64,000 bases of DNA, taken from the NCBI GenBank assembly GCA_027483895.1, contig JAIXTP010000009.1, positions 279,161 to 343,160 of the forward strand, read 5' to 3'. A program made the position numbers and the translations under genes. Shown here piece by piece: positions 39,434 through 49,372 of the stretch. Under the pieces are notes generated by a model, which was given only the letters and a program-made list of their open reading frames with translations, did not search any database and was not told where the DNA came from. This DNA comes from Hyphomicrobiales bacterium. Its GTDB lineage: Bacteria > Pseudomonadota > Alphaproteobacteria > Rhizobiales > Beijerinckiaceae. Position 1 is the first letter of the stretch; every line of letters starts with the position of its first letter.

Positions 39434-40246
39434 ATGCGCAAGGAACTCGCCTTCGAAGATCCGGTGGTCGCGGTCGACCGCGGCGAGGCGGAGCCTGCGC
39501 TGGTGGTGGATGTCGACGGCTTCGCGGGGCCGCTCGATCTTCTGTTGGAACTCGCTCGGCGCCAGAAGGTCGATCTGCACAAGATCTCGGTGCTCGCGCT
39601 GGCGGAGCAATATCTCGGCTTCATCGAAGCCGCGCGCAGCTTCCGGCTCGAACTCGCGGCCGATTATCTCGTGATGGCGGCCTGGCTCGCTTATCTGAAG
39701 TCCCGCCTTCTGCTGCCGGAACCCGCCAAGGGCGACGAGCCGCCCGCCGAGGAACTCGCGCAGCGGCTGGCTTTCCGATTGCGCCGCCTCGAAGCCGTGC
39801 GCGAAGCCGCTAAGAAGCTCTATGACCGTCCCCAGCTGGGGCGCGACGTTTTCGGCAGGGGCGCGCCCGAGCCGGTGCGGATCGACCGGAAGCGCGATTG
39901 GGATGCGAGCCTCTACGATCTCCTGAAGGCCTATGCCGAGCAGCGGCAGACCAAGGCGCTGTCGCGCGTCAGTTTCGCCAAGCGCTTCGTCTGGTCGCTC
40001 GCCGAAGCGCGCGATGCTCTTGACCGGTTGGTGGGCGGCGGCCTCGACTGGACCGTGCTCGACGACTATCTGATGGCCTTCGTGGTCGACCCTGCGCAAA
40101 GGGCGACCGTGCGGGCGTCGGCTTTCTCCGCCACGCTCGAAATGGTCCGGGAAGGGCTGATCGACCTGCGGCAGGACGGCGCCTTCACGCCGATCTTCGT
40201 CCGGCCGCGTCGCCCCGACATCGAGGAAGGAGCGTCGTCCGCATGA
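39434..40246 (+). CDS. scpA: Segregation and condensation protein A
   Basis: Kleisin subunit of the SMC condensin complex, 270 residues. The N-terminal block GFAGPLDLLLELARRQKVDL is the family signature, and YLVMAAWLAYLKSRLLLPEP follows. The C-terminal winged-helix end is seen at FLVALELVRQG-like TLEMVREGLIDLRQDGAF. It overlaps scpB by four bases. scpA-scpB placed between nagZ and tatA is standard in Rhizobiales. Confidence 0.93.
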   Translation: MRKELAFEDPVVAVDRGEAEPALVVDVDGFAGPLDLLLELARRQKVDLHKISVLALAEQYLGFIEAARSFRLELAADYLVMAAWLAYLKSRLLLPEPAKGDEPPAEELAQRLAFRLRRLEAVREAAKKLYDRPQLGRDVFGRGAPEPVRIDRKRDWDASLYDLLKAYAEQRQTKALSRVSFAKRFVWSLAEARDALDRLVGGGLDWTVLDDYLMAFVVDPAQRATVRASAFSATLEMVREGLIDLRQDGAFTPIFVRPRRPDIEEGASSA

Positions 40247-40956
40247 AGCGTTCGGCGGAACAGCGGAACATGAGCGACCCGAGCGTCTTCCGCGAGGGAT
40301 GCCGCATCGTGGAAGCGCTTCTGTTCGCCTCGGCCGATCCGCTGAGCGGAGAAGAATTGGCGTCGCGGCTTCCGCGCGACGTGCATATCGCCGACATTCT
40401 GGCGCGTCTGCGGGAGGATTATGCCGACCGCGGCGTCACTTTGGTGGAGGTGGCGGGGCGCTGGACGTTCCGTACTTCGGAGGATCTCTCCTATCTGCTC
40501 GCCCGAGAGGCGCAGGAGACCCGCAAGCTCTCGCGGGCCGCGCTCGAAACGCTGGCGGTCATCGCCTATCACCAGCCGGTGACGCGCGCGGAGATCGAGG
40601 ACATCCGCGGCGTTTCCACCCATCGCGGCACGCTCGATTCGCTGATGGAGACGGGCTGGATCCGGCTTCGCGGCCGCCGACGCACGCCTGGCCGACCGGT
40701 CACCTACGGCACGACTGACGCCTTTCTCGTGCATTTCGGTCTCACCGTCGTCGACGATCTTCCGGGTCTCGACGAACTGAAGGGCGCGGGCTTTCTCGAC
40801 GGGCGCCTTCCGCCCGGCTTCAGCGTTCCCGTGCCGTCCGACGATCCGTCCTTGCGCGAGGACGAGGATCCGTTGGAAGAGGACCTCTTCACGCGGCTCG
40901 CCGAGGAAAAGGCTTCCGAAGTCGAGGAACCGCTTTCGGACGGAGAGGACGCGTGA
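40243..40956 (+). CDS. scpB: Segregation and condensation protein B
   Basis: Winged-helix partner of ScpA and SMC, 237 residues. The first domain starts RIVEALLFASADPLSGEELA. The second shows TLAVIAYHQPVTRAEIEDIR-like TLAVIAYHQPVTRAEIEDIR and GWIRLRGRRRTPGRP. It has a long acidic C-terminal tail (EDEDPLEEDLFTRLAEEKAS). The stop TGA overlaps an in-frame GTG of the next gene (GTGA). The ATG at 40243 overlaps the scpA end. Confidence 0.92.
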   Translation: MKRSAEQRNMSDPSVFREGCRIVEALLFASADPLSGEELASRLPRDVHIADILARLREDYADRGVTLVEVAGRWTFRTSEDLSYLLAREAQETRKLSRAALETLAVIAYHQPVTRAEIEDIRGVSTHRGTLDSLMETGWIRLRGRRRTPGRPVTYGTTDAFLVHFGLTVVDDLPGLDELKGAGFLDGRLPPGFSVPVPSDDPSLREDEDPLEEDLFTRLAEEKASEVEEPLSDGEDA

Positions 40957-40958
40957 AC

Positions 40959-42062
40959 ATGGCGGGGGAGCGCGCGCGCGAACGTTGGGGGCGTCGCGGG
41001 ACGGCGGGCGCCGCCATTCCGTCGCGGCTCGTCTTCGAGGGCATCGAACGACGCTACGGCCGCCGCAGCGTGCTCGACGGCATCGAGCTTGCGGTCGAGC
41101 CCGGCGAAGTCCTCTGCCTTCTCGGCCCCTCGGGTTGCGGCAAGACGACGCTGCTGCGACTGGCGGCCGGCGTCGAGCGGCCGTCGGCCGGGCGCATCAC
41201 GCTGGACGCGCGGGTGCTGGCGGACGACCGGTCCTTCGTCGCGCCAGAACAGCGCGGCATCGGCTTGATGTTTCAGGATTACGCGCTTTTCCCCCATCTC
41301 ACCGTGCGCGAGAACGTCGCCTTCGGCCTTCGCGGACTCGGTGCGTCGGATGTCGAGGCCGCGGTGCAGCGCGCCTTGAGCCGTGTCGGATTGACTCGGC
41401 ATGCCGACGCTTATCCCGGAAATCTTTCCGGCGGCGAACAGCAGCGCGTGGCTCTGGCCCGCGTCGTGGCGCCGAGGCCCGGCGTCGTGCTGATGGACGA
41501 GCCCTTCTCCAATCTCGACCGCCGCATGCGCGATGCGGTGCGCGAGGAGACGGTGGCGCTTTTGCGGGAAATGGGCGCGACGACCGTGATCGTGACGCAT
41601 GACCCGGAAGAGGCCATGCGCATTTCCGATCGGGTCGCGCTGCTTCGCGACGGGCGGATCGTGCAGGTCGGCCCCGCGGAGGAACTCTATCGCCGGCCCG
41701 TCGATCTCGAAGCGGCGCGGTTCTTCTGCGATTTCACGGAGATCGAAGGCGTCGTCCGCAACGGCAAGGTGGAGACGACGCTCGGGTTCTTCGATGCGCC
41801 CGGCGCGCCGGAAGGGGCGCCCGCCGTCGTCTGCATCCGGCCGGAAGCTGTCGAGATCAAGGCGCAGGGTTTCTGCATTCCCGGCCGCGTTCTGTCGCGT
41901 CGTTTCCTCGGAGAGGTCGACCTGCTCGACATCGCGGTGCAGGGCGCCGACGTCCCGCTCAAGGCCCGGTTGCGCGGCCATCCGGGCGCGCGGCCCGGAA
42001 AGGATGTGGGAGTCGCGATCGACGAGGAGGACGTCCTTGTTTTTGCCAAGGCGGATGCCTAG
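40959..42062 (+). CDS. ABC transporter ATP-binding protein, FbpC/PotA-like, without partners
   Basis: A 367-residue ATPase with Walker A GPSGCGKTT, signature LSGGEQQRVALAR, Walker B VVLMDEPFSNLD, the His-loop VTHDPEEAM, and a C-terminal extension with TOBE-like strands (FFDAPGAPEGAPAVVCIRPE). The domain order fits importers of iron(III), polyamines or sugars. No permease or binding protein is adjacent, and the gene sits between scpB and tatA. ATG 40959 is used; an in-frame GTG at 40953 overlaps the scpB stop, and GGAGAGG upstream fits either. The first 25 residues are Arg/Gly-rich and not conserved. Confidence 0.85.
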   Translation: MAGERARERWGRRGTAGAAIPSRLVFEGIERRYGRRSVLDGIELAVEPGEVLCLLGPSGCGKTTLLRLAAGVERPSAGRITLDARVLADDRSFVAPEQRGIGLMFQDYALFPHLTVRENVAFGLRGLGASDVEAAVQRALSRVGLTRHADAYPGNLSGGEQQRVALARVVAPRPGVVLMDEPFSNLDRRMRDAVREETVALLREMGATTVIVTHDPEEAMRISDRVALLRDGRIVQVGPAEELYRRPVDLEAARFFCDFTEIEGVVRNGKVETTLGFFDAPGAPEGAPAVVCIRPEAVEIKAQGFCIPGRVLSRRFLGEVDLLDIAVQGADVPLKARLRGHPGARPGKDVGVAIDEEDVLVFAKADA

Positions 42063-42079
42063 TTTGCCGGGCATGTTCC

Positions 42080-42097
42080 GCGAACCCGAGGGTTCGC
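42080..42097 (+). promoter_or_regulatory. Inverted repeat upstream of tatA
   Basis: GCGAACC (42080-42086) and GGTTCGC (42091-42097) form a seven-pair stem with a four-base loop, 22 bases before the tatA ATG. It may act as a transcript end for the ABC gene, a processing site or an attenuator. No U-run follows. Confidence 0.4.
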
Positions 42098-42119
42098 TCA
42101 TCGAAGGGGAGTTTTCGCC

Positions 42120-42365
42120 ATGGGTGGCGTCAGCATCTGGCACTGGATCGTCGTCGGCATCGTGGTGATGCTGCTGTTCGGGCGCGGCAAGATTTCCGAA
42201 CTCATGGGCGACGTCGCGAAGGGCATCAAATCCTTCAAGCAGGGCATGGCCGACGAATCGGCCGAGGCGGCCAAGCCCGCCGAGCCCGTGAAGACGATCG
42301 AGGCTCCCGCGCAGACCGCGCAGGCGCCGCAGGCCGCTCCGGCCGCCGAGCCCAAGGCTCACTGA
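42120..42365 (+). CDS. tatA: Twin-arginine translocase subunit TatA
   Basis: Pore-forming Tat component, 81 residues. It has the N-terminal span ([16 protein letters not shown], about 6-21) with the Phe-Gly hinge and an amphipathic helix ([20 protein letters not shown]). The tail is Ala/Pro-rich. AAGGGGA precedes the ATG. It starts the order tatA-tatB-tatC. Confidence 0.93.
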   Translation: MGGVSIWHWIVVGIVVMLLFGRGKISELMGDVAKGIKSFKQGMADESAEAAKPAEPVKTIEAPAQTAQAPQAAPAAEPKAH

Positions 42366-42380
42366 CACTTCTGCAGCGGA

Positions 42381-42409
42381 GCCCCGTGAACAACGGGCCT
42401 CCACGGGGC
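42381..42409 (+). promoter_or_regulatory. Inverted repeat between tatA and tatB
   Basis: GCCCCGTG (42381-42388) and CACGGGGC (42402-42409) are exact complements around a 13-base loop. The stem ends 10 bases before the tatB ATG, close to its ribosome-binding region. It could end or stabilise part of the transcripts after tatA, which would raise TatA over TatB. Confidence 0.5.
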
Positions 42410-42419
42410 GCCCCAGTCA

Positions 42420-42908
42420 ATGTTCGACATCAGTGCGGGTGAGCTGGTCATCATCGGGGTGGTCGCGCTCGTCGTCATCGGCCCGAAGGAGCTTCCGGGC
42501 GTTCTTCGGACCGTCGGCCAGGCCGTCGCGAAGATCCGCCGCATGGCGGGCGACTTCCAGTCGCAATTCTCGGAGGCGATGCGGGAGGCCGAACTCGATC
42601 AGGCCAAGAAGTCCGTCGAGGACATCGGCAGTTCGGTGTCCAAGGCTTTGGATCCGTCCGCCGTGATCGACCCCGGCCCGCCCGCGGCCTCGACGACGGC
42701 CGCCGCGAGCGAGCCGCAGATCTCGCTTCCCGAACCCGCCCCCGTTCCCGAAGTGACGTCGGAGGCCATCCGCGCCGAGATCGCGGCGCAGGCCGCCGTA
42801 GAGCCCGCGCCCGCGGAAGCGCCCGCCGCTCCTGCGGCGGCCGAGCCTGCTGCCGCGCCCGCCAAGGAGACGACGGTCGCGAAGGCCGAAGGGAGTGACA
42901 GCCGATGA
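42420..42908 (+). CDS. tatB: Twin-arginine translocase subunit TatB
   Basis: Tat receptor component, 162 residues. The N-terminal span (about 6-21, [19 protein letters not shown]) with the Gly-Pro hinge and the long amphipathic helix ([20 protein letters not shown]) identify TatB rather than TatA. The tail is Ala/Pro/Glu-rich. It overlaps tatC by four bases (ATGA). Confidence 0.92.
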   Translation: MFDISAGELVIIGVVALVVIGPKELPGVLRTVGQAVAKIRRMAGDFQSQFSEAMREAELDQAKKSVEDIGSSVSKALDPSAVIDPGPPAASTTAAASEPQISLPEPAPVPEVTSEAIRAEIAAQAAVEPAPAEAPAAPAAAEPAAAPAKETTVAKAEGSDSR

Positions 42909-43708
42909 GCCATGACGACATCGAGGCCTCTCGGGCCCCGCTCATCGACCATCTGATCGAACTCCGTCAGAGGCTGATCAAATCCCTGATCGCCTTTTTC
43001 GGCATGTTCATCGTCTCGTTCTTCTTCGCCAAACAGATCTACAACGTCCTGCTGATCCCCTACATCATCGCCGCCGACGACGTGTCGCAGGTGAAGATGA
43101 TCTACACTGCGCCGCTCGAATATTTCTTCACCCAGCTGAAGATCGCGGCGTTCGGAGCGGCGTTCTTCTCGTTCCCCGTCGTCGCGACGCAGGTCTACAA
43201 ATTCGTCGCGCCCGGCCTCTATGCGAACGAGCGCGACGCGTTCCGTCCCTATCTCGTCGCCACGCCGATCCTGTTTCTGCTGGGCTCGTCCGTCGTGATG
43301 TTCATCGCGATGCCCATGCTGATGAAGTTCTCCCTCGGCATGCAGCAGATGGGCGGCGAGGGCACCGCGACGATCGAGCTTTTGCCGAAGGTCAGCGAGT
43401 ACCTGTCGCTGATCATGACGCTGATCTTCGCCTTCGGGCTGACCTTCCAGCTGCCGGTACTGCTGACGCTTCTGGCGCAGGCGGGCTTCATCGACGCGCA
43501 GTTCCTGCGTGAGAAGCGGCGCTATGCGATCGTGGGCGTCTTCATCGTCGCCGCGATCGTGACGCCGCCCGACGTGCTGAGCCAACTGGCGCTTGCCGTG
43601 CCGACCCTGCTTCTTTACGAGGTCTCGATCCTCGCCGTGCAGATGGTGGAGAAGAAGCGGCTCGCGCAGAAGGCGGCGGACGACGCCGAGACCGGGGCGA
43701 GCACCTGA
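42905..43708 (+). CDS. tatC: Twin-arginine translocase subunit TatC
   Basis: Polytopic receptor of the Tat pathway, 267 residues with six membrane segments. The N-terminal signature [16 protein letters not shown] and the [18 protein letters not shown] block are present. It ends 39 bases before serS, with a hairpin in the gap. Tat here should export folded cofactor enzymes of the periplasm. Confidence 0.95.
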   Translation: MSHDDIEASRAPLIDHLIELRQRLIKSLIAFFGMFIVSFFFAKQIYNVLLIPYIIAADDVSQVKMIYTAPLEYFFTQLKIAAFGAAFFSFPVVATQVYKFVAPGLYANERDAFRPYLVATPILFLLGSSVVMFIAMPMLMKFSLGMQQMGGEGTATIELLPKVSEYLSLIMTLIFAFGLTFQLPVLLTLLAQAGFIDAQFLREKRRYAIVGVFIVAAIVTPPDVLSQLALAVPTLLLYEVSILAVQMVEKKRLAQKAADDAETGAST

Positions 43709-45031
<1,323 letters not shown>

Positions 45032-45033
45032 CC

Positions 45034-45789
45034 ATGCGCATCCTCGTCACCAATGACGACGGCATCCACGCCGAAGGCCTCGAAGTCTGCGCGGCCATCG
45101 CGCATGCGCTGTCGGACGACGTGTGGGTCGTGGCGCCCGAGACGGACCAGTCCGGCGTCGCGCATTCGCTGTCGTTGAACGACCCGCTGCGCCTGCGCGA
45201 GGTCGGCGAACGCCGCTTCGCCGTGAAGGGCACACCGACCGACTGCGTGATCATGGCGATCCGGCACATTCTCGACGTGAAGCCGACGCTGGTGCTTTCG
45301 GGGGTCAATCGCGGTCAGAACGCGGCCGAGGACGTCACCTATTCCGGAACGGTCGCGGGCGCGATGGAAGGCACGATCCTCGGGGTTCCGGCGATCGCGC
45401 TGTCTCAGGCCTACGGTCCTGCCGGACGCGACGCGATCCATTGGGGTTGCGCACGGGCTCACGGCGCGCCGATCGTGCGCAAGATACTCGAGACGGGGAT
45501 CGAGCCCGGGGTGCTCGTGAACGTGAATTTCCCGGATTGCGCGGCCGAAAACGTTCAGGGCGTCGCCGTGACGGCGCAGGGACGGCGGGACGCGGAATTC
45601 CTCCGCATCGAGCCGCGGGCCGACGGCCGCGGCAATCCGTACTTCTGGATCGGTTTCGCCCGCGGAAAATACGATCTCGGCACGGGCACGGACCTTCGCG
45701 CTCTGTCCGAGAAGAAGATCTCCGTCAGCCCGCTCCGGCTCGACATGACGGATGAGCCGACGCTCACGCGCTTCGCGCGGAGCTTCTGA
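45034..45789 (+). CDS. surE: 5'/3'-nucleotidase SurE
   Basis: Metal-dependent survival nucleotidase, 251 residues. The N-terminal [14 protein letters not shown] has the metal-binding NDD motif, and [11 protein letters not shown] and [11 protein letters not shown] follow. It starts two bases after the serS stop. The pcm gene follows 13 bases after its stop, giving the classic surE-pcm pair. Confidence 0.95.
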   Translation: MRILVTNDDGIHAEGLEVCAAIAHALSDDVWVVAPETDQSGVAHSLSLNDPLRLREVGERRFAVKGTPTDCVIMAIRHILDVKPTLVLSGVNRGQNAAEDVTYSGTVAGAMEGTILGVPAIALSQAYGPAGRDAIHWGCARAHGAPIVRKILETGIEPGVLVNVNFPDCAAENVQGVAVTAQGRRDAEFLRIEPRADGRGNPYFWIGFARGKYDLGTGTDLRALSEKKISVSPLRLDMTDEPTLTRFARSF

Positions 45790-45802
45790 GAGGTCGGGCG
45801 CC

Positions 45803-46456
45803 GTGGCTGCGATGCAGGATCCGTCCGGCCCCGAAGCGAAGGTCCAGTTCCTGATGGCCCTGCGGGCCCAAGGGTTCCGGGACACGGACCTCTTGCGCGC
45901 CTTCGAGACCGTTCCGCGCACCGAATTCGTGTCGCGCCGCTACGCGGATCTGGCCCTGTCCGACATGACGCTCCCGATCGCCTGCGGGCAGACGATCGCC
46001 GCACCCACGGTGCTGGCCCGTATGGTGGCCGCTCTCGGACCTGCGCCGGAGCTGCGCGTTCTCGAGATCGGCACGGGTACGGGCTATTCGACGATGATCC
46101 TTTCCCGCCTCTGCCGCGAGGTGGTCTCGTTGGAGCGGTTCCGCTCGCTCGCGGCCGAGGCCGAATCGCGTCTGGCCGCGCTCGGCGTCCGCAATGCGGG
46201 GATCGTCCACGGCGACGGCCTGGCGATTCGCGGGGGTGGAAAGTTCGACCGCATCTTCATCGATGCGTCTTTCGAAACGCCCCCCGCCAATCTCGTCGAA
46301 TCGCTCGAGCCGGAAGGCCTCATGGTCGGCGTGCGCCGGACGGACGAGGGCGGGCGGCTTGCCGTGTATACGCGAGGCGAAGACGGGCTTTCCGAGGTGC
46401 TGGGCGCTCGGATCGCGCTTCCGCCGCTCATGCCGGGGGCCTCCGCCGCCCTTTGA
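45803..46456 (+). CDS. pcm: Protein-L-isoaspartate O-methyltransferase
   Basis: Repairs isoaspartyl residues with SAM. The 217-residue protein has the SAM motif EIGTGTGYSTMIL, and VPRTEFVSRRYADLALSD upstream of it is the family's N-terminal block. I take GTG 45803, because GAGAGG stands 9 bases upstream; ATG 45812 would be too far from that site. The frame extends back into surE and is not used. A stem that overlaps the stop may help terminate. Confidence 0.9.
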   Translation: MAAMQDPSGPEAKVQFLMALRAQGFRDTDLLRAFETVPRTEFVSRRYADLALSDMTLPIACGQTIAAPTVLARMVAALGPAPELRVLEIGTGTGYSTMILSRLCREVVSLERFRSLAAEAESRLAALGVRNAGIVHGDGLAIRGGGKFDRIFIDASFETPPANLVESLEPEGLMVGVRRTDEGGRLAVYTRGEDGLSEVLGARIALPPLMPGASAAL

Positions 46457-46472
46457 ACGGGAAAGGCGGTTT
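46446..46472 (+). terminator. Possible terminator overlapping the pcm stop
   Basis: CCGCC (46446-46450) and TTT (46452-46454) pair with AAA (46462-46464) and GGCGG (46465-46469), followed by TTT. One bulged C is left out. The stem overlaps the pcm stop codon at 46454-46456 and would end surE-pcm transcripts. It is weak. Confidence 0.35.
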
Positions 46473-46565
46473 CCTGCAAAGGTTACGCCCGCTCTTCAAC
46501 CGATCCTTAACCCAAACGCGATTTAACTTTCCGGGTATCGTCCAGTCTCGGAAGTGGGCCGCGTG

Positions 46566-47885
46566 ATGCGTAAATCCCGTTCTCTCGTCTCCATGCGTAC
46601 CCTGTCCCGCGTGCTCATCGTCGCAGCCGTCGGCGGTGGTGCCGCGGCCTGCGGATCGGACGTCGTCCGGTTCAGCGACAATCCCTTCTCGAACCCCTTC
46701 GCCGGATCGCAGCGCTTCGAAAACCGCAGCGCTCCGAGCACGACGGGTTCGCTCGCTCCGGCCGGAGCGCCCGCGCAATCGGCGCCGGTCGGCGGCGTGG
46801 CCTCCGCACCTCTCGCGCCGCCTCAGGTTTCGTCCGCTCCGCTCGCGGCGCCTTCGGGCATGGCCCCGGCGAGAACGGCATCGGCGCCTTCCGTGGCACC
46901 GGTCGCTCCTTCTCCGACGGTCTCGTCCTCGGGTGGTTGGACCGCTTCCGGCGGCTCGGTCGTGACGCTCGGCCAGGGCGAGAACCTCAAGACGCTCGCG
47001 AATCGTTACGGCGTGCCCGAATCGGCCCTGCGCAGCGCGAACAATCTTTCGGGGACGGCCCAGCCGTCGCCCGGCCAGAAGATCGTGATCCCCGTCTTCA
47101 ATGCCGCGGGTTCCTCCGCGCCGTCGTCGGCCAAGGCCGCCCCTGTCGCTGCCGCGCCGGCCGCTGCCGGCAAGGTCGAGGCCGGAAAGCCCGCGCAGAC
47201 GTTGCAGGCTCAGGCGGCTCAGCCGCAGACGACGAAGCCATCGGATCCCAAGGCCGCGGGCAAGCAGCAGGTCGCTTCGGTGGAGCCGGCCAAGGTCGAT
47301 CCGAAGGCTGCGAAGACGGCTCAGCCCGCTCCCGCGCAGCCCGCGGTCGCCGATGTCCGCGTCGATCCCAAGGCGGCGAAGCAGGACGCGAAATCGGGTA
47401 CCAGGCCCGAGGCCAAGCCGGAGCCGCAGAAGACCGCGGCCGCCGCGCCTGCGCCTGCAGCCGCCCCCGCTCCGGAAACGACGGCCAGCGTCGCACCGGA
47501 AAAGGCCTCGTCCGAATTCCGGTGGCCCGCCCGCGGACGGATCATCAACGGCTTCGGCAACAAGGGCGGGCAGGCCAGCGACGGCATCAGCATAGCCGTT
47601 CCGGAAGGCACGCCCGTCAAGGCGGCCGAGGGCGGCATCGTCGGTTACGCCGGGAACGAACTCAAGGGCTACGGCAATCTCGTTCTGATCCGTCACGACA
47701 ACGGATATGTGACGGTCTATGCCCACAACGGCGACCTGAAGGTGAAGCGCGGCGAGACGGTGAAGCGCGGTCAGGTCATCGCGACGTCCGGTCAGACCGG
47801 CAACGTCTCTTCTCCCCAGCTCAAATTCGAGATCCGGAAGGGTCAGACGCCGGTCGATCCGCTCGAATATCTCTCGGGCAACTGA
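46566..47885 (+). CDS. nlpD: NlpD-like LysM/M23 lipoprotein (divisome activator)
   Basis: A 439-residue outer-envelope protein. The start is hydrophobic and ends GGGAAAC, a likely lipobox with Cys at about 29. LysM is at about 133-178 (GENLKTLANRYGVPESALRS). A Lys/Ala-rich linker and a C-terminal M23 (LytM) domain (about 321-437) follow. The M23 site is degenerate: where active enzymes have LHFEIR, it reads LKFEIR (Lys420), and the usual upstream HxxxD is absent. This is the NlpD/EnvC pattern, so it should activate an amidase rather than cut glycan. The nearby surE-pcm order matches the NlpD locus elsewhere. A terminator follows. Confidence 0.88.
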   Translation: MRKSRSLVSMRTLSRVLIVAAVGGGAAACGSDVVRFSDNPFSNPFAGSQRFENRSAPSTTGSLAPAGAPAQSAPVGGVASAPLAPPQVSSAPLAAPSGMAPARTASAPSVAPVAPSPTVSSSGGWTASGGSVVTLGQGENLKTLANRYGVPESALRSANNLSGTAQPSPGQKIVIPVFNAAGSSAPSSAKAAPVAAAPAAAGKVEAGKPAQTLQAQAAQPQTTKPSDPKAAGKQQVASVEPAKVDPKAAKTAQPAPAQPAVADVRVDPKAAKQDAKSGTRPEAKPEPQKTAAAAPAPAAAPAPETTASVAPEKASSEFRWPARGRIINGFGNKGGQASDGISIAVPEGTPVKAAEGGIVGYAGNELKGYGNLVLIRHDNGYVTVYAHNGDLKVKRGETVKRGQVIATSGQTGNVSSPQLKFEIRKGQTPVDPLEYLSGN

Positions 47886-47905
47886 TCGTCGCGTCGTGAA
47901 ACGAG

Positions 47906-47933
47906 AAGGGCGGCCGCGAGGCCGCCCTTTTTT
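47906..47933 (+). terminator. Intrinsic terminator after nlpD
   Basis: AAGGGCGGCC (47906-47915) pairs with GGCCGCCCTT (47920-47929) across a GCGA loop, and T's run to 47933. It lies between convergent nlpD and the DUF815-type ATPase gene and acts mainly on the plus strand. The minus-strand exit has only a weak T-run. Confidence 0.85.
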
Positions 47934-47941
47934 CGTTCGGC

Positions 47942-48811
47942 TCAGCCCTCCAAGGGCTTGCCCATCCGGCCTGCCAGATCCTGGATGAACTGCCAGGCGG
48001 TGCGGCCAGAGCGCGAAGCGCGCGTGATCGACCATTCGAGCGCGTCATGCCGCATCGTTTCGAGGTCGGCGTCGAGGCCGTAATGGGCGGCGTAGCTCTC
48101 GACCATCGCGAGATAGTCGTCCTGGCTGCATTTGTGGAAGCCGAGCCAGAGACCGAAACGGTCGGAGAGCGAGGTCTTCTCCTCGATCGCTTCGCCCGGA
48201 TTCACGGCGGTCGAACGTTCGTTGTCCATCATGTCGCGCGGCAGGAGATGGCGGCGGTTCGAGGTGGCGTAGAAGATGACGTTGTCGGGCCGGCCTTCGA
48301 TGCCGCCTTCCAGAACCGCCTTCAGCGACTTGTAGGAGGTGTCGTTCACGTCGAAGGAGAGATCGTCGCAGAACACGATGAAGCGGACGTCCTGGGCGCC
48401 GCGCATGATGTTCATCAGCGCGGGCAGGCTGTCGATGTCCTCGCGATGGATCTCGACGAGCTTGAGCGGACGCACGCTCGGCAGCTTGCCGGCGGATGCG
48501 TGAGCCGCCTTCACGAGCGAGGACTTGCCCATGCCGCGCGCGCCCCAGAGAAGCGCGTTGTTGGCCGGGAGGCCGCGCGCGAAACGCTCGGTGTTCTCCA
48601 TCAGCTGGTCGCGGACGCTGTCGATTCCCTTGAGAAGGGTCATCTCGACGCGGTTGACCCGCGGGACAGGAACGAGACGAGGGGGTGCCGGATGCCAGAC
48701 GAAGGCGTCCGCCGCCGAGAGGTCCTGAGCGCCTCCGGCAGGCGGAGCGAGCCGTTCGAGCGCCTCGGCGATTCGGGAAAGGAGGGGAACGAGATCTTGG
48801 GGAAGCGACAC
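47942..48811 (-). CDS. DUF815-type P-loop ATPase
   Basis: A 289-residue ATP-binding protein. Walker A GARGMGKS is at 90-97, with a strand-Asp block FIVFCDDLSFD and an EGRPDNVIFYATSNRRHLL segment with the sensor Asn. It matches the DUF815 family, often next to nlpD/yajC in alphaproteobacteria. The role is not established. I start at GTG 48811, the first codon ahead of the conserved part (SLPQDLVPLLSRIAEALERL). AGGA is about 12 bases upstream, a long spacing, so the start is only moderately sure. The frame is open well beyond, into yajC. Confidence 0.83.
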   Translation of the reverse strand: MSLPQDLVPLLSRIAEALERLAPPAGGAQDLSAADAFVWHPAPPRLVPVPRVNRVEMTLLKGIDSVRDQLMENTERFARGLPANNALLWGARGMGKSSLVKAAHASAGKLPSVRPLKLVEIHREDIDSLPALMNIMRGAQDVRFIVFCDDLSFDVNDTSYKSLKAVLEGGIEGRPDNVIFYATSNRRHLLPRDMMDNERSTAVNPGEAIEEKTSLSDRFGLWLGFHKCSQDDYLAMVESYAAHYGLDADLETMRHDALEWSITRASRSGRTAWQFIQDLAGRMGKPLEG

Positions 48812-48915
48812 GATGCGACGAGGTCCTGCGGATGGCGAAGGTTCCGTTGGCGGACTCTGATAGGGCGCCCCGGAGCCTGCGTCCACCGCACGCCTTGCGC
48901 GGCACTGCGGCGGAT

Positions 48916-48942
48916 TTGATTTCGCGGGTCCCGTCGCTATAG
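48916..48942 (+). promoter_or_regulatory. Possible promoter of yajC-secDF
   Basis: CTATAG (48937-48942) in GCTATAGTC is a typical alphaproteobacterial -10. TTGATT (48916-48921) is the nearest -35-like element, at a short 15-base spacing. It would start transcription about 45 bases before the yajC TTG. Confidence 0.4.
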
Positions 48943-48995
48943 TCCGCGCCGCTTCGGGGGCGTCGCTCCCGTTTTCCCGTTTCCGGAGGATCGCC

Positions 48996-49334
48996 TTGAT
49001 CACCCCCGCTTTCGCGCAGGCCGCCGGCGCGCCCGGCACGCAGGACATGCTCGTCCAGATCGTGCCCTTCGTCCTCATCTTCGTGATCATGTATTTCCTG
49101 ATCATCCGGCCGCAGCAGAAGCGCGCGCGCGAGCATCAGGAGATGATCAAGAACGTGCGCCGCGGCGACGTCGTGGTCATGTCCGGCGGCATCATCGGCA
49201 AGGTGACCAAGGTCTCCGACGACGCCGAGATGGAAATCGAAGCCGGCGAAGGCGTGAAGATCCGCGTTCTGCGCGGCATGATCGCCGAAGTCCGCTCCAA
49301 GTCCGAGCCGGTGAAGACCGAAACCAAGGCCTGA
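48996..49334 (+). CDS. yajC: Preprotein translocase subunit YajC
   Basis: Small membrane subunit of the SecDF-YajC complex, 112 residues. One span (about 20-38, IVPFVLIFVIMYFLIIRPQQ) is followed by the KRAREHQEMIKNVRRGDVVV block. The start is TTG 48996, with a strong GGAGGA five bases upstream. secD follows after 38 bases. Confidence 0.94.
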   Translation: MITPAFAQAAGAPGTQDMLVQIVPFVLIFVIMYFLIIRPQQKRAREHQEMIKNVRRGDVVVMSGGIIGKVTKVSDDAEMEIEAGEGVKIRVLRGMIAEVRSKSEPVKTETKA

Positions 49335-49372
49335 GGCCCTTCGACCGCGCCCGAGGAGGCCGCACCCGGACC

